64,000 nt of DNA from Desulfomonile tiedjei (GCA_016218715.1 JACRDG010000115.1:1-64000), one strand, 5' to 3'. Shown: positions 43,072 through 53,321, counted from the stretch's first letter. The notes: generated by a model from the letters alone, not told the origin. Numbers and translations: made by a program.

Positions 43072-43290
43072 TCAGGCCTCCTTGGTTACGAGGCGTAGAC
43101 TGACGCTGCGGCTAGGAGACGGTTGCGACGCTGGCGCAAGCAGAGGAACCCGAGGCCCCGTGTCCCGCGGCCGCCAGGCATTGCCGTACAACCAGTCGCG
43201 AACGCCGGAGTCGACCAGGTCGTCGGTCTCGACGCTTCCGATCTCCGCCCCGCACTCCATGTCAAACCTGCTGTCCCATTCGTCGAACAT
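43072..43290 (-). CDS. Possible small acidic protein
   Basis: 72 codons from ATG 43288-43290, with AAGGGGGT about 6 nt upstream. The first 45 codons have high GC at third positions like the real genes around, and give an acidic sequence (FDEWDSRFDMECGAEIGSVE). The tail is basic and low-complexity. No family recognised. It lies in a 1.1-kb stretch otherwise without genes. Confidence 0.4.
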   Translation of the reverse strand: MFDEWDSRFDMECGAEIGSVETDDLVDSGVRDWLYGNAWRPRDTGPRVPLLAPASQPSPSRSVSLRLVTKEA

Positions 43291-43856
43291 GGCGCACCCC
43301 CTTCTGACACCGAGATGACGAATGACAGGGACTGCGGCCTTAGGCCGATTCGCATGGAATGAAAGAATCCGGGAAAACCTTCGTTGAAGAGAGGTTTTCG
43401 CCCAAATCGACTCTCTAAATTGGGACTTGGTCTCACCTCCCCTGAGGGACCTGCGACAGAATGTCCACCGGTTGGCGAACGGCGGCCACTCTGTGTTCGG
43501 CCCCCTTCGTTGCATGGTGAGGCAATCGGTGCTCACCGTTTCGAGTTGCGCCCTTGCCGTCGCTCTTCGAGCTGGGCCGCGACGACACACCTGTTGTCTT
43601 GCAATGAGCGCGCCAATCAGCTCGGCCGCGGTGGCGAGATAACTATCCGATCTTATGTATTATTTGGTGATGACTGCCCGGGTGGCTTCTTGAGAGGAGA
43701 GGACCGCCTGTTCAAATTCCTGACAGACTGTAAAATCCGCGATCACATGGGGTGGAGGTGCTCAATAAAGAATTGCTTGCCGCGAGGCAAATGCAGGGAG
43801 GAGCTTCTTGCAAGAAGATCCTCCCCCAACCTCGTCGGTTTGCGCTCGAGATGGAC
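43291..43856. other. Intergenic stretch without recognised genes
   Basis: 566 bp. All open frames are short and lack ribosome sites or protein-like composition. Together with 42725-43071 this may be decayed accessory DNA. No transposase remnant could be identified by eye. Confidence 0.4.
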
Positions 43857-46445
43857 TTAGGCCAGTCTATTGGCCACGAGTTCCATGATGTCCATTACCT
43901 TGATCTTGGCCTTGCGTTCCTTTCGAGCCCGGGCCGCGGCCTGATTGAACGACCCCTTGCAGGACGGGCACGCGGACACGATCACGTCCGCGCCAAGGTC
44001 AACGGCAGAGAGGAGCCGCTTGTACCCTATGTCTCCGGCTAACTGATTGTCGAACCCCTTCATGCCGCCGCCACCGCCGCAGCACTTGGCTTTGTCGCGG
44101 TTCAGGTGAAACTCGACGAGTTCGATGCCGGGAAGAGCCTTGAGCACGTTTCGCGGAGGTTCGTACACACCCATGTGGCGACCCATGTCGCACGGATCGT
44201 GGTACGCGACTTTCAGTTGCGGCGCATCTGTCTTGAACTGCAACCTGCCCTCGTTGATGAGTTTCTCCACCACTTCCACCGCGTGGAGCACGGTGAGGCC
44301 GTTGCCTCCGCCGTACTTGGGATAGAGATCGCGGAACGTCTTGAGGCATCCCGCGCAGGTGGTGATCAGCTCTTTGGGCTTGTACTTGTCGGTGCGTTCG
44401 CCATACTTCTCCATGGCGCTCCTGAATGTCGGCATATCCCCTACAAGGTAGGCCAGGTAGCCGCAACAGGATTCCTCTTCTCCCAGGGCGCCGTAGTTGA
44501 CACCGGCCTTGTCGAGGACCTGCACGATCGCGGGGATGATCTTCACATCCTGGAAGCTGGTGACACAGCCCATGTGAAGAATCGCGTCGGTCTCGCCCGG
44601 AACCGCTTTCCGATAGTTGGCAGGATAACTGTCAGCCCGCTTTTCCACGGGAGCCAGCAGAGGGTTGGCCGCGTCGATCATGGACGCGAGGGCGGGTTTG
44701 AACACCTCGGGGAGGAACCCCTTCTCCACCAGTCGTTCCCGCGCCGCGCGGACCACGTCGGAGACTTTTACCGCAGCAGGACAGACAGCGCGGCAATTCA
44801 GGCACATCATGCACTGGTACAGCCGCTTTGCCAGATCCTCCGACGGCTCGATGTTCCCCACGAGCATGTTGTACGCCAGCGTTACCCGCCCTTTGGCATT
44901 GAGCGATTCGAGCGTAGTTTCACCGAAGGTGGGGCAGCCCGCGCGACAGAAGCCGCACTGGATGCACGCGAGGATCTCGTTGTCCACCCCTTCGGGGAAG
45001 TGCTGGATCGCCTCCGGGTGGATGAGGTACTTCTCGAAGACGTTTTCGTCCAGGATGTCCCGGATGGAGTCGTCGAACCCCATCTTTCCCGGATTGAGAA
45101 TGTTATTGGGATCGAGCGCGGCTTTGATATCCTTCATCACGTTGAGCCCTTCGCCGAGTTGGCGACCGATGTAAGGCGACTTGGCCATGCCGACCCCGTG
45201 CTCAGCGGAGACCGTCCCTTCCTGGCGGAGGGTCATGTCGATGAAGTCCAACGCGATGTGCTTTACCCTCTCCCATTGCTCGGGGACGGTGGGGTTCATG
45301 ATGAAGGTGGCGTGCAAGTTGCCGTCGCCGATATGACCGAAGGTCGCCACCGGGAAACCGTGCTTCTCGCCGATCCTCTGTATTTCCGCGATGGTCTCGG
45401 GAATGCAACTGATCGGCACCCCAAAGTCCTCCACCAGCGGGACCAGTCGGTACCCGGGCTTCAGGCGGCTCATCGCGGGAACGAGCCCCCCCCGGGCCGC
45501 GAACAGTTTCGCCTTCTCGATCGGGTCATCTGACCAGACATTGCCCAATCCGCCCACAGCGGTGCAGATTTCGTCGATCTTCTCTATCTGCTCCTGGACC
45601 GCGAGCTTGGGGCCGTCGATGCCCATGAAGAGCTGGCAATTGATCTCTTTCGGGATGTCCATGCGCAATGCGTCTCGAGCCACATCCAGGCAGATATTGT
45701 CGAGGATTTCGCAGGTGGCGAGTTCCAGGCCCGCGGTGAATATCCGCTCGACCGCTCTCCCGGCGGTGTCCACATCGGGGAAGGAAGCCTTGGCAAAGGC
45801 TTCATATTCGGGGATGGGGAGAATCTTCAAGACCGCCTCGGTGATGATGCCCAGGGTCCCTTCCGAGCTGGAGAAAAGGTGGGTCAGGTCGTACCCTGCC
45901 GAACTCTTCGGCGCGAGATTCCCGGTTTGGATCACTCGGCCGTCCGCGAGAACAACGGTGAGCCCTTTGACGTAGTCCTTCGTGGTGCCGTATTTTGCCG
46001 CCCGGACTCCGCTGGCGTTGGTGGCGATCATACCGCCGATGGTGGCTATGGGCGCACTCCCGGGATCCGGAGGGAAAAAGTGGGTCGGAGCGAGCCTCGC
46101 GTTCAGGGCGTTGCAGATCACACCCGGTTCCACCACCACGTACCCGTCGGCCTTGTCGATCTCCCTGATGGCGTTCATCCTCGTAAAATCGAGAATTATT
46201 CCCCCCTTTGCCGCGAGGACCGCGCCGGTCACGGAAGACCCCGTGCCCCGCGCCACGACGGGAACCTTTTCGGCATTCGCCAAGGCGAGGATTTGGCTCA
46301 CCTGCTCGGTGTCTCGGGCGAGTACTACAGCCTGGGGCACCCCGGCATGAATCGACATGTCCCGGGAATAGGCCAGGCAATCGACGGGAGAAGCGGTGAT
46401 CATCTCCGGTCCGACGATGTCGGTGAGGCTCTTGAGAAAGTCCAT
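43857..46445 (-). CDS. FAD-linked oxidase fused to Fe-S/CCG subunit (lactate/glycolate dehydrogenase type)
   Basis: 862 residues from ATG 46443-46445 (CAGGAGGAG upstream; the frame is open to 46592). The N-terminal half is a GlcD-like PCMH-type FAD domain (VVARGTGSSVTGAVLAAKGG, SGYDLTHLFSSSEGTLGIIT, GHIGDGNLHATFI). The C-terminal half is GlcF-like: two 4Fe-4S sets (CIQCGFCRAGCP, CMMCLNCRAVCP) and two CCG domains (EESCCGYLAYLVG, AKCCGGGGGMKG). Such fusions oxidise D-lactate or another 2-hydroxy acid and pass electrons to the membrane pool in sulfate reducers. The exact substrate is not determined by sequence. Confidence 0.9.
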   Translation of the reverse strand: MDFLKSLTDIVGPEMITASPVDCLAYSRDMSIHAGVPQAVVLARDTEQVSQILALANAEKVPVVARGTGSSVTGAVLAAKGGIILDFTRMNAIREIDKADGYVVVEPGVICNALNARLAPTHFFPPDPGSAPIATIGGMIATNASGVRAAKYGTTKDYVKGLTVVLADGRVIQTGNLAPKSSAGYDLTHLFSSSEGTLGIITEAVLKILPIPEYEAFAKASFPDVDTAGRAVERIFTAGLELATCEILDNICLDVARDALRMDIPKEINCQLFMGIDGPKLAVQEQIEKIDEICTAVGGLGNVWSDDPIEKAKLFAARGGLVPAMSRLKPGYRLVPLVEDFGVPISCIPETIAEIQRIGEKHGFPVATFGHIGDGNLHATFIMNPTVPEQWERVKHIALDFIDMTLRQEGTVSAEHGVGMAKSPYIGRQLGEGLNVMKDIKAALDPNNILNPGKMGFDDSIRDILDENVFEKYLIHPEAIQHFPEGVDNEILACIQCGFCRAGCPTFGETTLESLNAKGRVTLAYNMLVGNIEPSEDLAKRLYQCMMCLNCRAVCPAAVKVSDVVRAARERLVEKGFLPEVFKPALASMIDAANPLLAPVEKRADSYPANYRKAVPGETDAILHMGCVTSFQDVKIIPAIVQVLDKAGVNYGALGEEESCCGYLAYLVGDMPTFRSAMEKYGERTDKYKPKELITTCAGCLKTFRDLYPKYGGGNGLTVLHAVEVVEKLINEGRLQFKTDAPQLKVAYHDPCDMGRHMGVYEPPRNVLKALPGIELVEFHLNRDKAKCCGGGGGMKGFDNQLAGDIGYKRLLSAVDLGADVIVSACPSCKGSFNQAAARARKERKAKIKVMDIMELVANRLA

Positions 46446-46563
46446 TTTTTTCTCCTCCTGGATACATCGACAGTCGCGAGTGGACGGACCCAGGGCTGAC
46501 CGGTTGGGATCGGTCACGGGGGGCCAGCCAAAGGGGTCGGTGACTTGTGGACTATCAGTGCTC

Positions 46564-46592
46564 ATAATAGCGTAAACTGAAAGATAAGGCAA
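46564..46592 (-). promoter_or_regulatory. Promoter of the FAD/Fe-S dehydrogenase
   Basis: Minus strand: TTGCCT (46592-46587), 17 bp, TATTAT (46569-46564); leader about 110 nt. The rest of the 538-bp gap to rpsO (46593-46983) holds no gene and no clear plus-strand promoter. Confidence 0.55.
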
Positions 46593-46983
46593 ACGTGATC
46601 TGCGGCTCGAACCGATGGCAAAGTGAGAGTACCAGCGGGTTGTGCCTTCGGCAGGGTCGTTCGGCGAGGTGATCTATCGTTCATCGGAGCGAACAATTTA
46701 ATAACTTCAGAGGCGAAGGATTGGTGGAGAGATTACTCCTGGGCGCGGACGGCCGACCGGCAAGGCTCAGGACGATCTGTTGCCGTGGTCTGACCGTCCC
46801 GCAGTCTTCAAGAGAGCCCATAATCAAATCGGCACAGCGTCTCTTTCTCTTGACGGGAACGACGGATTATGGGAAAAAACTCTCTTTGCGAAACGATCAT
46901 CTTTACTTCGGCCATATCGCGTGCTAATAATAAGCAATTAGGCTGGTAGAGTCACAAACGTCCGTCGAGGAGGAAGGCGAGAG

Positions 46984-47253
46984 TTGGCGTTCCAAAGTGA
47001 AAAGAAGCAATCGATCATCGAGAAATTTCGGCTTCACGAGTCCGACACGGGCTCACCCGAAGTCCAGGTCGCTCTATTGAGCGAAAGGATCGGATATCTC
47101 ACCGAACATTTCAAGACCCACAAGAAAGACCATCACTCACGCCGAGGGCTCCTGAAGCTGGTCGGCCAACGCAGGCGCCTTCTGGACTATCTCAGGTCCA
47201 AGAGCGTCGATCGGTACAAGGTTCTCATCTCAGAGTTGGGAATCAGAAAATAA
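46984..47253 (+). CDS. rpsO: 30S ribosomal protein S15
   Basis: 89 residues, normal length, from TTG 46984 with GGAGGAAGG upstream. Family core: [39 protein letters not shown] and [12 protein letters not shown]. It binds 16S rRNA early in 30S assembly. Next to pnp as in most bacteria. The TTG start may limit its expression. Confidence 0.96.
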   Translation: MAFQSEKKQSIIEKFRLHESDTGSPEVQVALLSERIGYLTEHFKTHKKDHHSRRGLLKLVGQRRRLLDYLRSKSVDRYKVLISELGIRK

Positions 47254-47323
47254 AAGGCACTTCGCTCTCCCGACGGAACTCGGACCGAGATGATGAGCAA
47301 AGTGAAAGAGGATTAGAGGAACT

Positions 47324-49414
47324 ATGGTACATACTGCAAAAGGCACTGTTTCGCTCAAAGAAATTACATTTGAGACAGGTCGTATAGCAAAGCAGGCCTC
47401 CGGCGCGGTCTTGGTTACTGTCGGCGAAACAGTGGTCCTGGTTACGGCCGTCTCAGAAAAACACGGCCGAGAAGGCATCGACTTTTTTCCCCTTACGGTG
47501 GACTACCTCGAAATGACGTACGCTGCCGGGAAAATCCCCGGCGGTTTCTTTAAGAGGGAGGGGCGACCGACGGAAAAAGAGATCCTTACGGCCAGGTTCA
47601 TCGATCGTCCCATTCGACCGCTGTTCCCCAAGGGATTCAAGGCAGAGACCCAGATAATCGCCACGGTGCTGTCCAGCGACGGCGAAAACGACTCCGACAT
47701 TCTTGCCATAAACGGCGCGTCCGCCGCGCTGCACATCTCAGACATCCCGTTCGGGGGGCCTGTGGGAGCAGTCAGCGTAGGACGGGTCGACGGCAACCTG
47801 ATTATCAATCCGTCTTCGCTGGAGAGTACATACTCGGATCTCCACCTGGTCGTCGTCGGTTCACGCAACGGGATCGTGATGGTGGAAGGCGGATCGGATC
47901 GACTCCCCGAGGAATTGATCCTCACAGCCATCTTTCAGGCCCAGGAGGAAATCCTTAAGATCGTGGCGGCCCAGGAAGAGCTCCGCGAAAAAGCCGGCAG
48001 ACCCAAACGTGAAGTGGTCCCCCCGGTCGACGACACCGAACTTGTCGAGAAGATCAAGGCAGAATGGGGCGAACCCATCCGGCAAGCCATGAACATTTCC
48101 GCCAAGCTGGACCGCTATGCGGCACTGCACGGAATCTACGACCGCGTGGTCGAATCGCTCGGCGAAGAAGGCGCAACCCGTCGCTCTGAGGTGCTCGGTT
48201 ACCTGGAGCGCATCGAGGGACAGTGCCTGCGCGGCATGATCCTCGACGAGGGGGTCCGCATCGGGGGACGATCCTTTACCGAGATTCGGGACATTTCCTG
48301 TGAAGTCGGCGTCCTGCCCCGGACCCACGGGAGCGCGCTCTTTACCCGGGGCGAGACACAGGCCCTCGTGATCGCTACCCTCGGCACCTCGTCCGACGAG
48401 CAGAAGATCGAAGCCCTGGAAGGCTCGTCGTACAAGTCGTTCATGCTCCACTACAAATTCCCCCCCTTCTCGGTCGGCGAGGTCAAGTTCCTGCGAGGAC
48501 CCTCGCGCAGAGAGGTCGGGCACGGCGCGCTCGCGGAGCGGGCCGTCTCGTTTCTCCTGCCGGATGACGAGAAGTTTCCGTACACGATCCGCGTGGTTTC
48601 CGAGGTGCTGGAGTCCAACGGTTCATCGAGCATGGCCACGGTGTGCGGGACCTCTCTGGCCCTCATGGACGCGGGCGTGCCCCTGGACGAGCCTGTTGCG
48701 GGCATCGCAATGGGGTTGCTCAAGGCTGACGACCGGATCGTGATACTCTCGGACATCATCGGCGACGAGGATCACCACGGAGACATGGACTTCAAGGTGA
48801 CGGGAACAGCCAAGGGTGTCACCGCCCTTCAGATGGACATCAAGATTCAGGGAATCACCCGCGAGGTCCTGACTTCGGCCCTGTATCAGGCCAAAGAGGG
48901 CCGCGAGCACATCCTCTCCAAGATGAACAGCCTCCTCCCCGAGGCGCGTAAAGAGATGTCCCGGTACGCGCCCCGGATCTTCGTGATATACGTGAATCCC
49001 GACAAGATCCGGGAACTCATCGGTCCGGGCGGGAAGGTGATCCGGGCCATCCAGGAAGAGAGCGGCACGAAGATCGATGTAGACGACACCGGAAAGGTCG
49101 TCGTTGCCTCGATGGATGCGCGAGGACTCGAGATTGCAAGGAACGCAATCGAACAGATCACCCAACAGGCTGAGATTGGAAAGATCTACCAGGGTGTGGT
49201 GAGGAAAGTTACCGACTTCGGCGCGTTCGTGGAGATCTTTCCCGGAACCGACGGGTTGGTGCACATCTCGCAGCTCGCTCCGCAGCGGGTCCGTAAGGTA
49301 ACGGACGTGGTCAAAGAAGGAGACCCGTGCCCCGTCAAGGTGATCGGTATCGACGCGCAAGGGAAGATAAAACTCTCTCGCCGAGAAGCGATGCCCGATG
49401 AGCCCGAGGATTAA
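47324..49414 (+). CDS. pnp: Polyribonucleotide nucleotidyltransferase
   Basis: 696 residues. Two RNase PH cores (VTAVSEKHGREGIDFFPLTV; second core with GTSLALMDAGVPLDEPVAGI and the catalytic Asp region DEDHHGDMDFKVTG), then KH (DKIRELIGPGGKVIRAIQEE) and S1 (GVVRKVTDFGAFVEIFPGTD). It degrades RNA 3' to 5' with phosphate. 70 bp after rpsO. Confidence 0.97.
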   Translation: MVHTAKGTVSLKEITFETGRIAKQASGAVLVTVGETVVLVTAVSEKHGREGIDFFPLTVDYLEMTYAAGKIPGGFFKREGRPTEKEILTARFIDRPIRPLFPKGFKAETQIIATVLSSDGENDSDILAINGASAALHISDIPFGGPVGAVSVGRVDGNLIINPSSLESTYSDLHLVVVGSRNGIVMVEGGSDRLPEELILTAIFQAQEEILKIVAAQEELREKAGRPKREVVPPVDDTELVEKIKAEWGEPIRQAMNISAKLDRYAALHGIYDRVVESLGEEGATRRSEVLGYLERIEGQCLRGMILDEGVRIGGRSFTEIRDISCEVGVLPRTHGSALFTRGETQALVIATLGTSSDEQKIEALEGSSYKSFMLHYKFPPFSVGEVKFLRGPSRREVGHGALAERAVSFLLPDDEKFPYTIRVVSEVLESNGSSSMATVCGTSLALMDAGVPLDEPVAGIAMGLLKADDRIVILSDIIGDEDHHGDMDFKVTGTAKGVTALQMDIKIQGITREVLTSALYQAKEGREHILSKMNSLLPEARKEMSRYAPRIFVIYVNPDKIRELIGPGGKVIRAIQEESGTKIDVDDTGKVVVASMDARGLEIARNAIEQITQQAEIGKIYQGVVRKVTDFGAFVEIFPGTDGLVHISQLAPQRVRKVTDVVKEGDPCPVKVIGIDAQGKIKLSRREAMPDEPED

Positions 49415-49542
49415 TAGTCCGTTTCACAGATAGCTGGCCACTCAGAGGCCGTGCGCTGCCGGACAAGCCGCCGGCGGCACGCGCTCTGGAACGCGAAGTT
49501 ACGTTTGAATCAGTGTCCTTGGTCAAGGAAGTGTGATCCCTC

Positions 49543-50826
49543 TTGATCCGGTCGAAGTACGCAGACCCCTCCGCCTATCATAAGACCACACTGGAGAACG
49601 GCGTCACCATTGTCACGGAAGCGCTGCCGCATATGCAGTCCGTGTCACTGGGCGTCTGGGTGCGGTCGGGTTCGAGGTTCGAAGTTCCTTCTCTGAACGG
49701 CATTTGCCATTTCATCGAGCATATGGTCTTCAAAGGGACCGACCGGAGATCTGCGGTCACCATCGCCAAGGAGATAGACTCCGTGGGCGGTGCGCTCAAC
49801 GCGTTTACCAGCAAGGAGTTGACCGCGTTTTACTGCCGGGTGCTCAACGAGAACCTCGAGCTGGCTGCCGACCTGCTTGCCGACATCTTCCTCAATCCAT
49901 CCTTCCCGGAAGACGAGATCGAACGCGAGAAACAGGTCATCTGCCAGGAGATCGCTCAATTGGAGGACAGCCCTGAGGACCTCGTGCACGAGATCCTGGG
50001 AACCCGCTTCTGGCGAGACGATCCCCTCGGGCAGCCTATTCTCGGCACGATTCCCAACATCGTCGGCATGGACCGCGACACCATGGTGGCATTCAAGCAG
50101 GAGCATTACACTGCCCGGGACACCCTGGTATGCGCTGCGGGAAATCTGGAGCACAACCGGTTCGTGGATTTGATGCAGGCAGGTCTGGGACGGCTCCTCA
50201 ACGGCACGCCGCACAAACGATGGGAACCTGCCAAGACCGAATCATCGGCCCACGTGGTCGAGAGCGATCTGGAGCAGGTGCATGTCTGTATTGCCGTGGA
50301 AGGTCCCAGCGGCATCGACGAAAGGCGCCACGCGGCGTACCTGCTCAACGCCATGCTGGGTGGTGGCTGGAGTTCCAGGCTTTTCCAGGAAGTTCGAGAA
50401 AAACGGGGACTCGCTTACACGGTCTACTCGTTCCTCTCCTCGTTTTCGGATACCGGCATGTTCGGGATCTATGCCGGGTGTGAGCCTGCCCGACTGGAAG
50501 AGCTGCTCACCACCATGGGCAGGGAGACGTTTCAACTCGCGTCCAACATGACCGAGGAAGACATCCACACCGCGAAGAGTCACGTAAAGGGCAATCTGAT
50601 CCTGGCCATGGAATCCACGGACGCACGCATGAATCGACTGGCCAAAGGAGAGCACTACTTCGGTCGGTACGTTTCGCTGGATGAGATCATCGACGCGCTC
50701 GAGGCAGTCACCCCGAGCGGCTTGGCGGAACTCGCGGATCAGATGCTCAACCAGGGAAAGTACTCGATAGTCGCGCTCGGCCCCATTGCCGAGGACACGG
50801 ATCTTTTCGGGTACTTCACGAGGTAG
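49543..50826 (+). CDS. M16 family zinc metalloprotease
   Basis: 427 residues. The inverted zinc motif HFIEH is at 56-60, with the downstream Glu in the helix of DEIEREKQVICQEI. The C-terminal inactive-like half has GGGWSSRLFQEVREKRGLAY, the M16 R/Y motif. No signal peptide, so cytoplasmic. It follows rpsO-pnp, as in many bacteria (processing protease near pnp). The start is a TTG at 49543; AAGGAAG is 12 nt upstream, so the exact start is unsure. Confidence 0.92.
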   Translation: MIRSKYADPSAYHKTTLENGVTIVTEALPHMQSVSLGVWVRSGSRFEVPSLNGICHFIEHMVFKGTDRRSAVTIAKEIDSVGGALNAFTSKELTAFYCRVLNENLELAADLLADIFLNPSFPEDEIEREKQVICQEIAQLEDSPEDLVHEILGTRFWRDDPLGQPILGTIPNIVGMDRDTMVAFKQEHYTARDTLVCAAGNLEHNRFVDLMQAGLGRLLNGTPHKRWEPAKTESSAHVVESDLEQVHVCIAVEGPSGIDERRHAAYLLNAMLGGGWSSRLFQEVREKRGLAYTVYSFLSSFSDTGMFGIYAGCEPARLEELLTTMGRETFQLASNMTEEDIHTAKSHVKGNLILAMESTDARMNRLAKGEHYFGRYVSLDEIIDALEAVTPSGLAELADQMLNQGKYSIVALGPIAEDTDLFGYFTR

Positions 50827-50846
50827 CCGGCAGCACGGACGGCCTC

Positions 50847-51956
50847 CTACCGCAACTTCGTGCCCTTCCCCATGATCGAATCGACTCGCCTGATTTCAGC
50901 TTTTCTTTCCTTGTTGTTTATGGAAACCACCAGGTTTTGCATGCTCCTGACGCCCAGCAAGCTCATCATCCTGCTCCCCTTTTTGCCCAGCACCATGACT
51001 TCGATCTCTCCGAGCGGGATGTGATAGAGAAACGCGTTCTTCACCCGATATGCCGTGGCCAGATGGGTCGTACCGTCCGCGATGGTCACCATGCCCGCCG
51101 TAATTTTTGTGACTTCCGTCTCCTGGCTGATTTCGTCGAGCAGCTCCTGCGGGATGAGGGTAGTCGTGGCTCCCGTGTCCAACATGAACCGGTGAGGCGT
51201 CCCCTTCTTACTAAACCGGACCTGAACGTACATATGGCCGCGCGAGTCCAGCGGCACTGAAACGCCCAGCGGTCCTGAAGCAGCGGCGGACAGCTCGTCG
51301 ATGACCTTGCGCGCCATAGCAGCCGTGTCCGCTTCCGGGTTCAGCTTCAGCGCGTGCTCGCTGTCACGCCGGGCGGACTCAATCTTGTCGAGCCTCAAAT
51401 ATGCCAGACCTCTCACCGCGTAGGCGTACGGCAAGTCCGGATACAATTGGAGTGCTTTGTTCAGGTCGCTGACGGCCTTGTCCGGCTCATCCAGGTTGAT
51501 GAACACGATCGCCCGGTCCGCAAAGCACGATGCTCGCAGCCGATCGTTCTCGTGCACAGTCTTGATTGCCTCGGTAAGGGAGCGCTGGGCATCCTTGATG
51601 CGATCCTGTTGCAGGAAGATCACAGCCTTGAGGCGGAGAGCCGACGCGGTCATTTCTCCTTCAGCGTCTGGTGAATTGAGGACATGCTGGACGTCCTTCA
51701 ATGCACTGCCGAGGTCGTTCTTACCGCGGTATGCATCGGCCCGGGCGAGCCTGACCGCGTGGGCATTGCGCTCGTCAGGCTTCAGGAGATCGAGGGCCTC
51801 GGAGAACCGTTGGATCGCCTCGTCATGTTTCCCGGCGTGTTCCAGCCTGGTCCCTTCTTTGTAGATACTGGTCGCGTCTTTCTTGCCGAAACTGGGGGAA
51901 ACTCCCCACCAGAGCAGCATCACAATGCAACAAGCCGTCACAGCCGGTTTGTTCAT
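50847..51956 (-). CDS. TPR plus retropepsin-like aspartic protease, exported
   Basis: 369 residues from ATG 51954-51956 (GAGGGGG about 9 nt upstream). Signal peptide VTACCIVMLLWWGVSPSFG. About four or five TPRs lie at 30-210 (LEHAGKHDEAIQRFSEALDL, YPDLPYAYAVRGLAYLRLDK). A clan AA aspartic protease domain follows, with RFMLDTGATTTLIPQELL carrying the catalytic DTG and flap-like sequence after it. Such single-domain proteases act as dimers. Periplasmic location is inferred; target unknown. Convergent with the M16 gene, 20 bp apart. Confidence 0.86.
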   Translation of the reverse strand: MNKPAVTACCIVMLLWWGVSPSFGKKDATSIYKEGTRLEHAGKHDEAIQRFSEALDLLKPDERNAHAVRLARADAYRGKNDLGSALKDVQHVLNSPDAEGEMTASALRLKAVIFLQQDRIKDAQRSLTEAIKTVHENDRLRASCFADRAIVFINLDEPDKAVSDLNKALQLYPDLPYAYAVRGLAYLRLDKIESARRDSEHALKLNPEADTAAMARKVIDELSAAASGPLGVSVPLDSRGHMYVQVRFSKKGTPHRFMLDTGATTTLIPQELLDEISQETEVTKITAGMVTIADGTTHLATAYRVKNAFLYHIPLGEIEVMVLGKKGSRMMSLLGVRSMQNLVVSINNKERKAEIRRVDSIMGKGTKLR

Positions 51957-52017
51957 GAGCCCGACCCCCTCGAATCGACTCGGGCCTGCAATGCGGTCTC
52001 CTCGCGGTGGGGAACCG

Positions 52018-52521
52018 TTATTTCTTCGGTCGTGTAAGCCATTCGACGACGTCCTCGAGTTCTTCCAGCTCGCGGCCGGAAAATTTCCGTATGGTCGGGA
52101 GAATTTGCCGAGCCATCCAGAATCGCTGCTCCTTGCCGGCAGTATCCGCGGCATCCAGAAACCTGCTGAGAAGGCCGCTGACGATTCGGAGCTGATCCAG
52201 GATCGAATCCGCAACAACGGAATCCAGCCTACGCTGTTTCACCTCCTGGATGCTGACCACCTTGGAGAAGTCTATGGCGAGGTCTTCTCCGGGGACCGTT
52301 CCGTCAGCGAGGATGGAGGCAGCGTACTCGATCGGAAGCAAATAGCCCCTCCTGAGTTCGGCACTCTGCAGAGCGGGATGGATCTCCTTGAGCTGGACGC
52401 CGGTTCTCACGTCGAAGAATTCTGCCTCCACATCGTCCTCTTCCACGGCGCCACGGAGAACTCGGACCAGAATATTTGAATCCCGAATGAGAATGTAATC
52501 GTAATCCTCATGCGCTCCCAT
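52018..52521 (-). CDS. Hypothetical protein
   Basis: 167 residues from ATG 52519-52521. Acidic N-terminal half (DYILIRDSNILVRVLRGAVE), helical C-terminal half (DQLRIVSGLLSRFLDAADTA). No signal peptide or known domain. The ribosome site is weak. It lies 61 bp upstream of the protease gene on the same strand. Confidence 0.65.
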   Translation of the reverse strand: MGAHEDYDYILIRDSNILVRVLRGAVEEDDVEAEFFDVRTGVQLKEIHPALQSAELRRGYLLPIEYAASILADGTVPGEDLAIDFSKVVSIQEVKQRRLDSVVADSILDQLRIVSGLLSRFLDAADTAGKEQRFWMARQILPTIRKFSGRELEELEDVVEWLTRPKK

Positions 52522-52693
52522 GAAGGTATCATAACACGGCCCAGCACACGCAGGTAGGGTGGATCGCAGGGCCCCTTCAATCTGGATCCAAGGTTCAACT
52601 CTGCAGTCAATGCGTTTCCCGGATAAATCGCCGAAACCCTTCACCGCCCCCTTCCTGCCAAGCGTCCCCACACCACCGGGTGGTCACTATCCG

Positions 52694-53008
52694 TCAGGCC
52701 GTCGCCTCATGCGGTTTCAACGGACGCGGCTTCACAGCCTTTCGGATCTCAGCCTCTGCCGCATCCTTGGCCATCTCCAGTTCATAGCGCGCCTGTAGGT
52801 TCATCCAGAAGCCCGGGGTCATCCGGAAATACCTCGCTAGCCGCAACGCCATGGTCGCGGTGATCGACCGCTTCCCATTCACAACCTGATTGACTGCCCG
52901 GGGATCAACCCCCAGATGACGTGCAAGCGCATTCTGGCTCAAACCCAGCGGCTTCATGAATTCCTCGAAAAGAATTTCGCCCGGATGAATCGGCGGTAAC
53001 TTCTTCAT
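52694..53008 (-). CDS. higA: HigA-type antitoxin (XRE HTH)
   Basis: 104 residues. Family opening PPIHPGEILFEEFMKPLGLS, then the helix-turn-helix LARHLGVDPRAVNQVVNGKR. HigA neutralises HigB and represses the operon. 21 bp after higB, toxin first as is typical for HigBA. Confidence 0.93.
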   Translation of the reverse strand: MKKLPPIHPGEILFEEFMKPLGLSQNALARHLGVDPRAVNQVVNGKRSITATMALRLARYFRMTPGFWMNLQARYELEMAKDAAEAEIRKAVKPRPLKPHEATA

Positions 53009-53029
53009 GTCTCGCTTCCTCTCTCCGTT

Positions 53030-53317
53030 TCAATGGTAGTCGCACACTTCCACATCGTAGGCGTTATTGTCGGCGCCCCAGACAAAGCAGATGCGCCATC
53101 TGTCATTGATCCGTATGCTATGCTGTCCCTTCCGGTCACCCCTCAACGCCTCCAGGTGGTTGCCTGGTGGAAACCGAAGGTTGTCCAGGATCTCAGCAGC
53201 GTCCACCATTTCAAGCTTCCGGCGGGCAGCTCGCTCAACTTTCCGGAATCGCCGCACGGGTTCGCGGTTGAAAAGGCGCGCTGTATCCTTGTCTCGGAAG
53301 GCCTTGATCATGACCAT
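53030..53317 (-). CDS. higB: HigB-type toxin (RelE superfamily)
   Basis: 95 residues with the family pattern: [20 protein letters not shown], then [34 protein letters not shown] and the end VEVCDYH. It cleaves mRNA at the ribosome. ATG at 53315-53317, or the ATG 6 nt further in. A palindrome just upstream is a likely operator. Confidence 0.93.
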   Translation of the reverse strand: MVMIKAFRDKDTARLFNREPVRRFRKVERAARRKLEMVDAAEILDNLRFPPGNHLEALRGDRKGQHSIRINDRWRICFVWGADNNAYDVEVCDYH

Positions 53318-53321
53318 AGTC

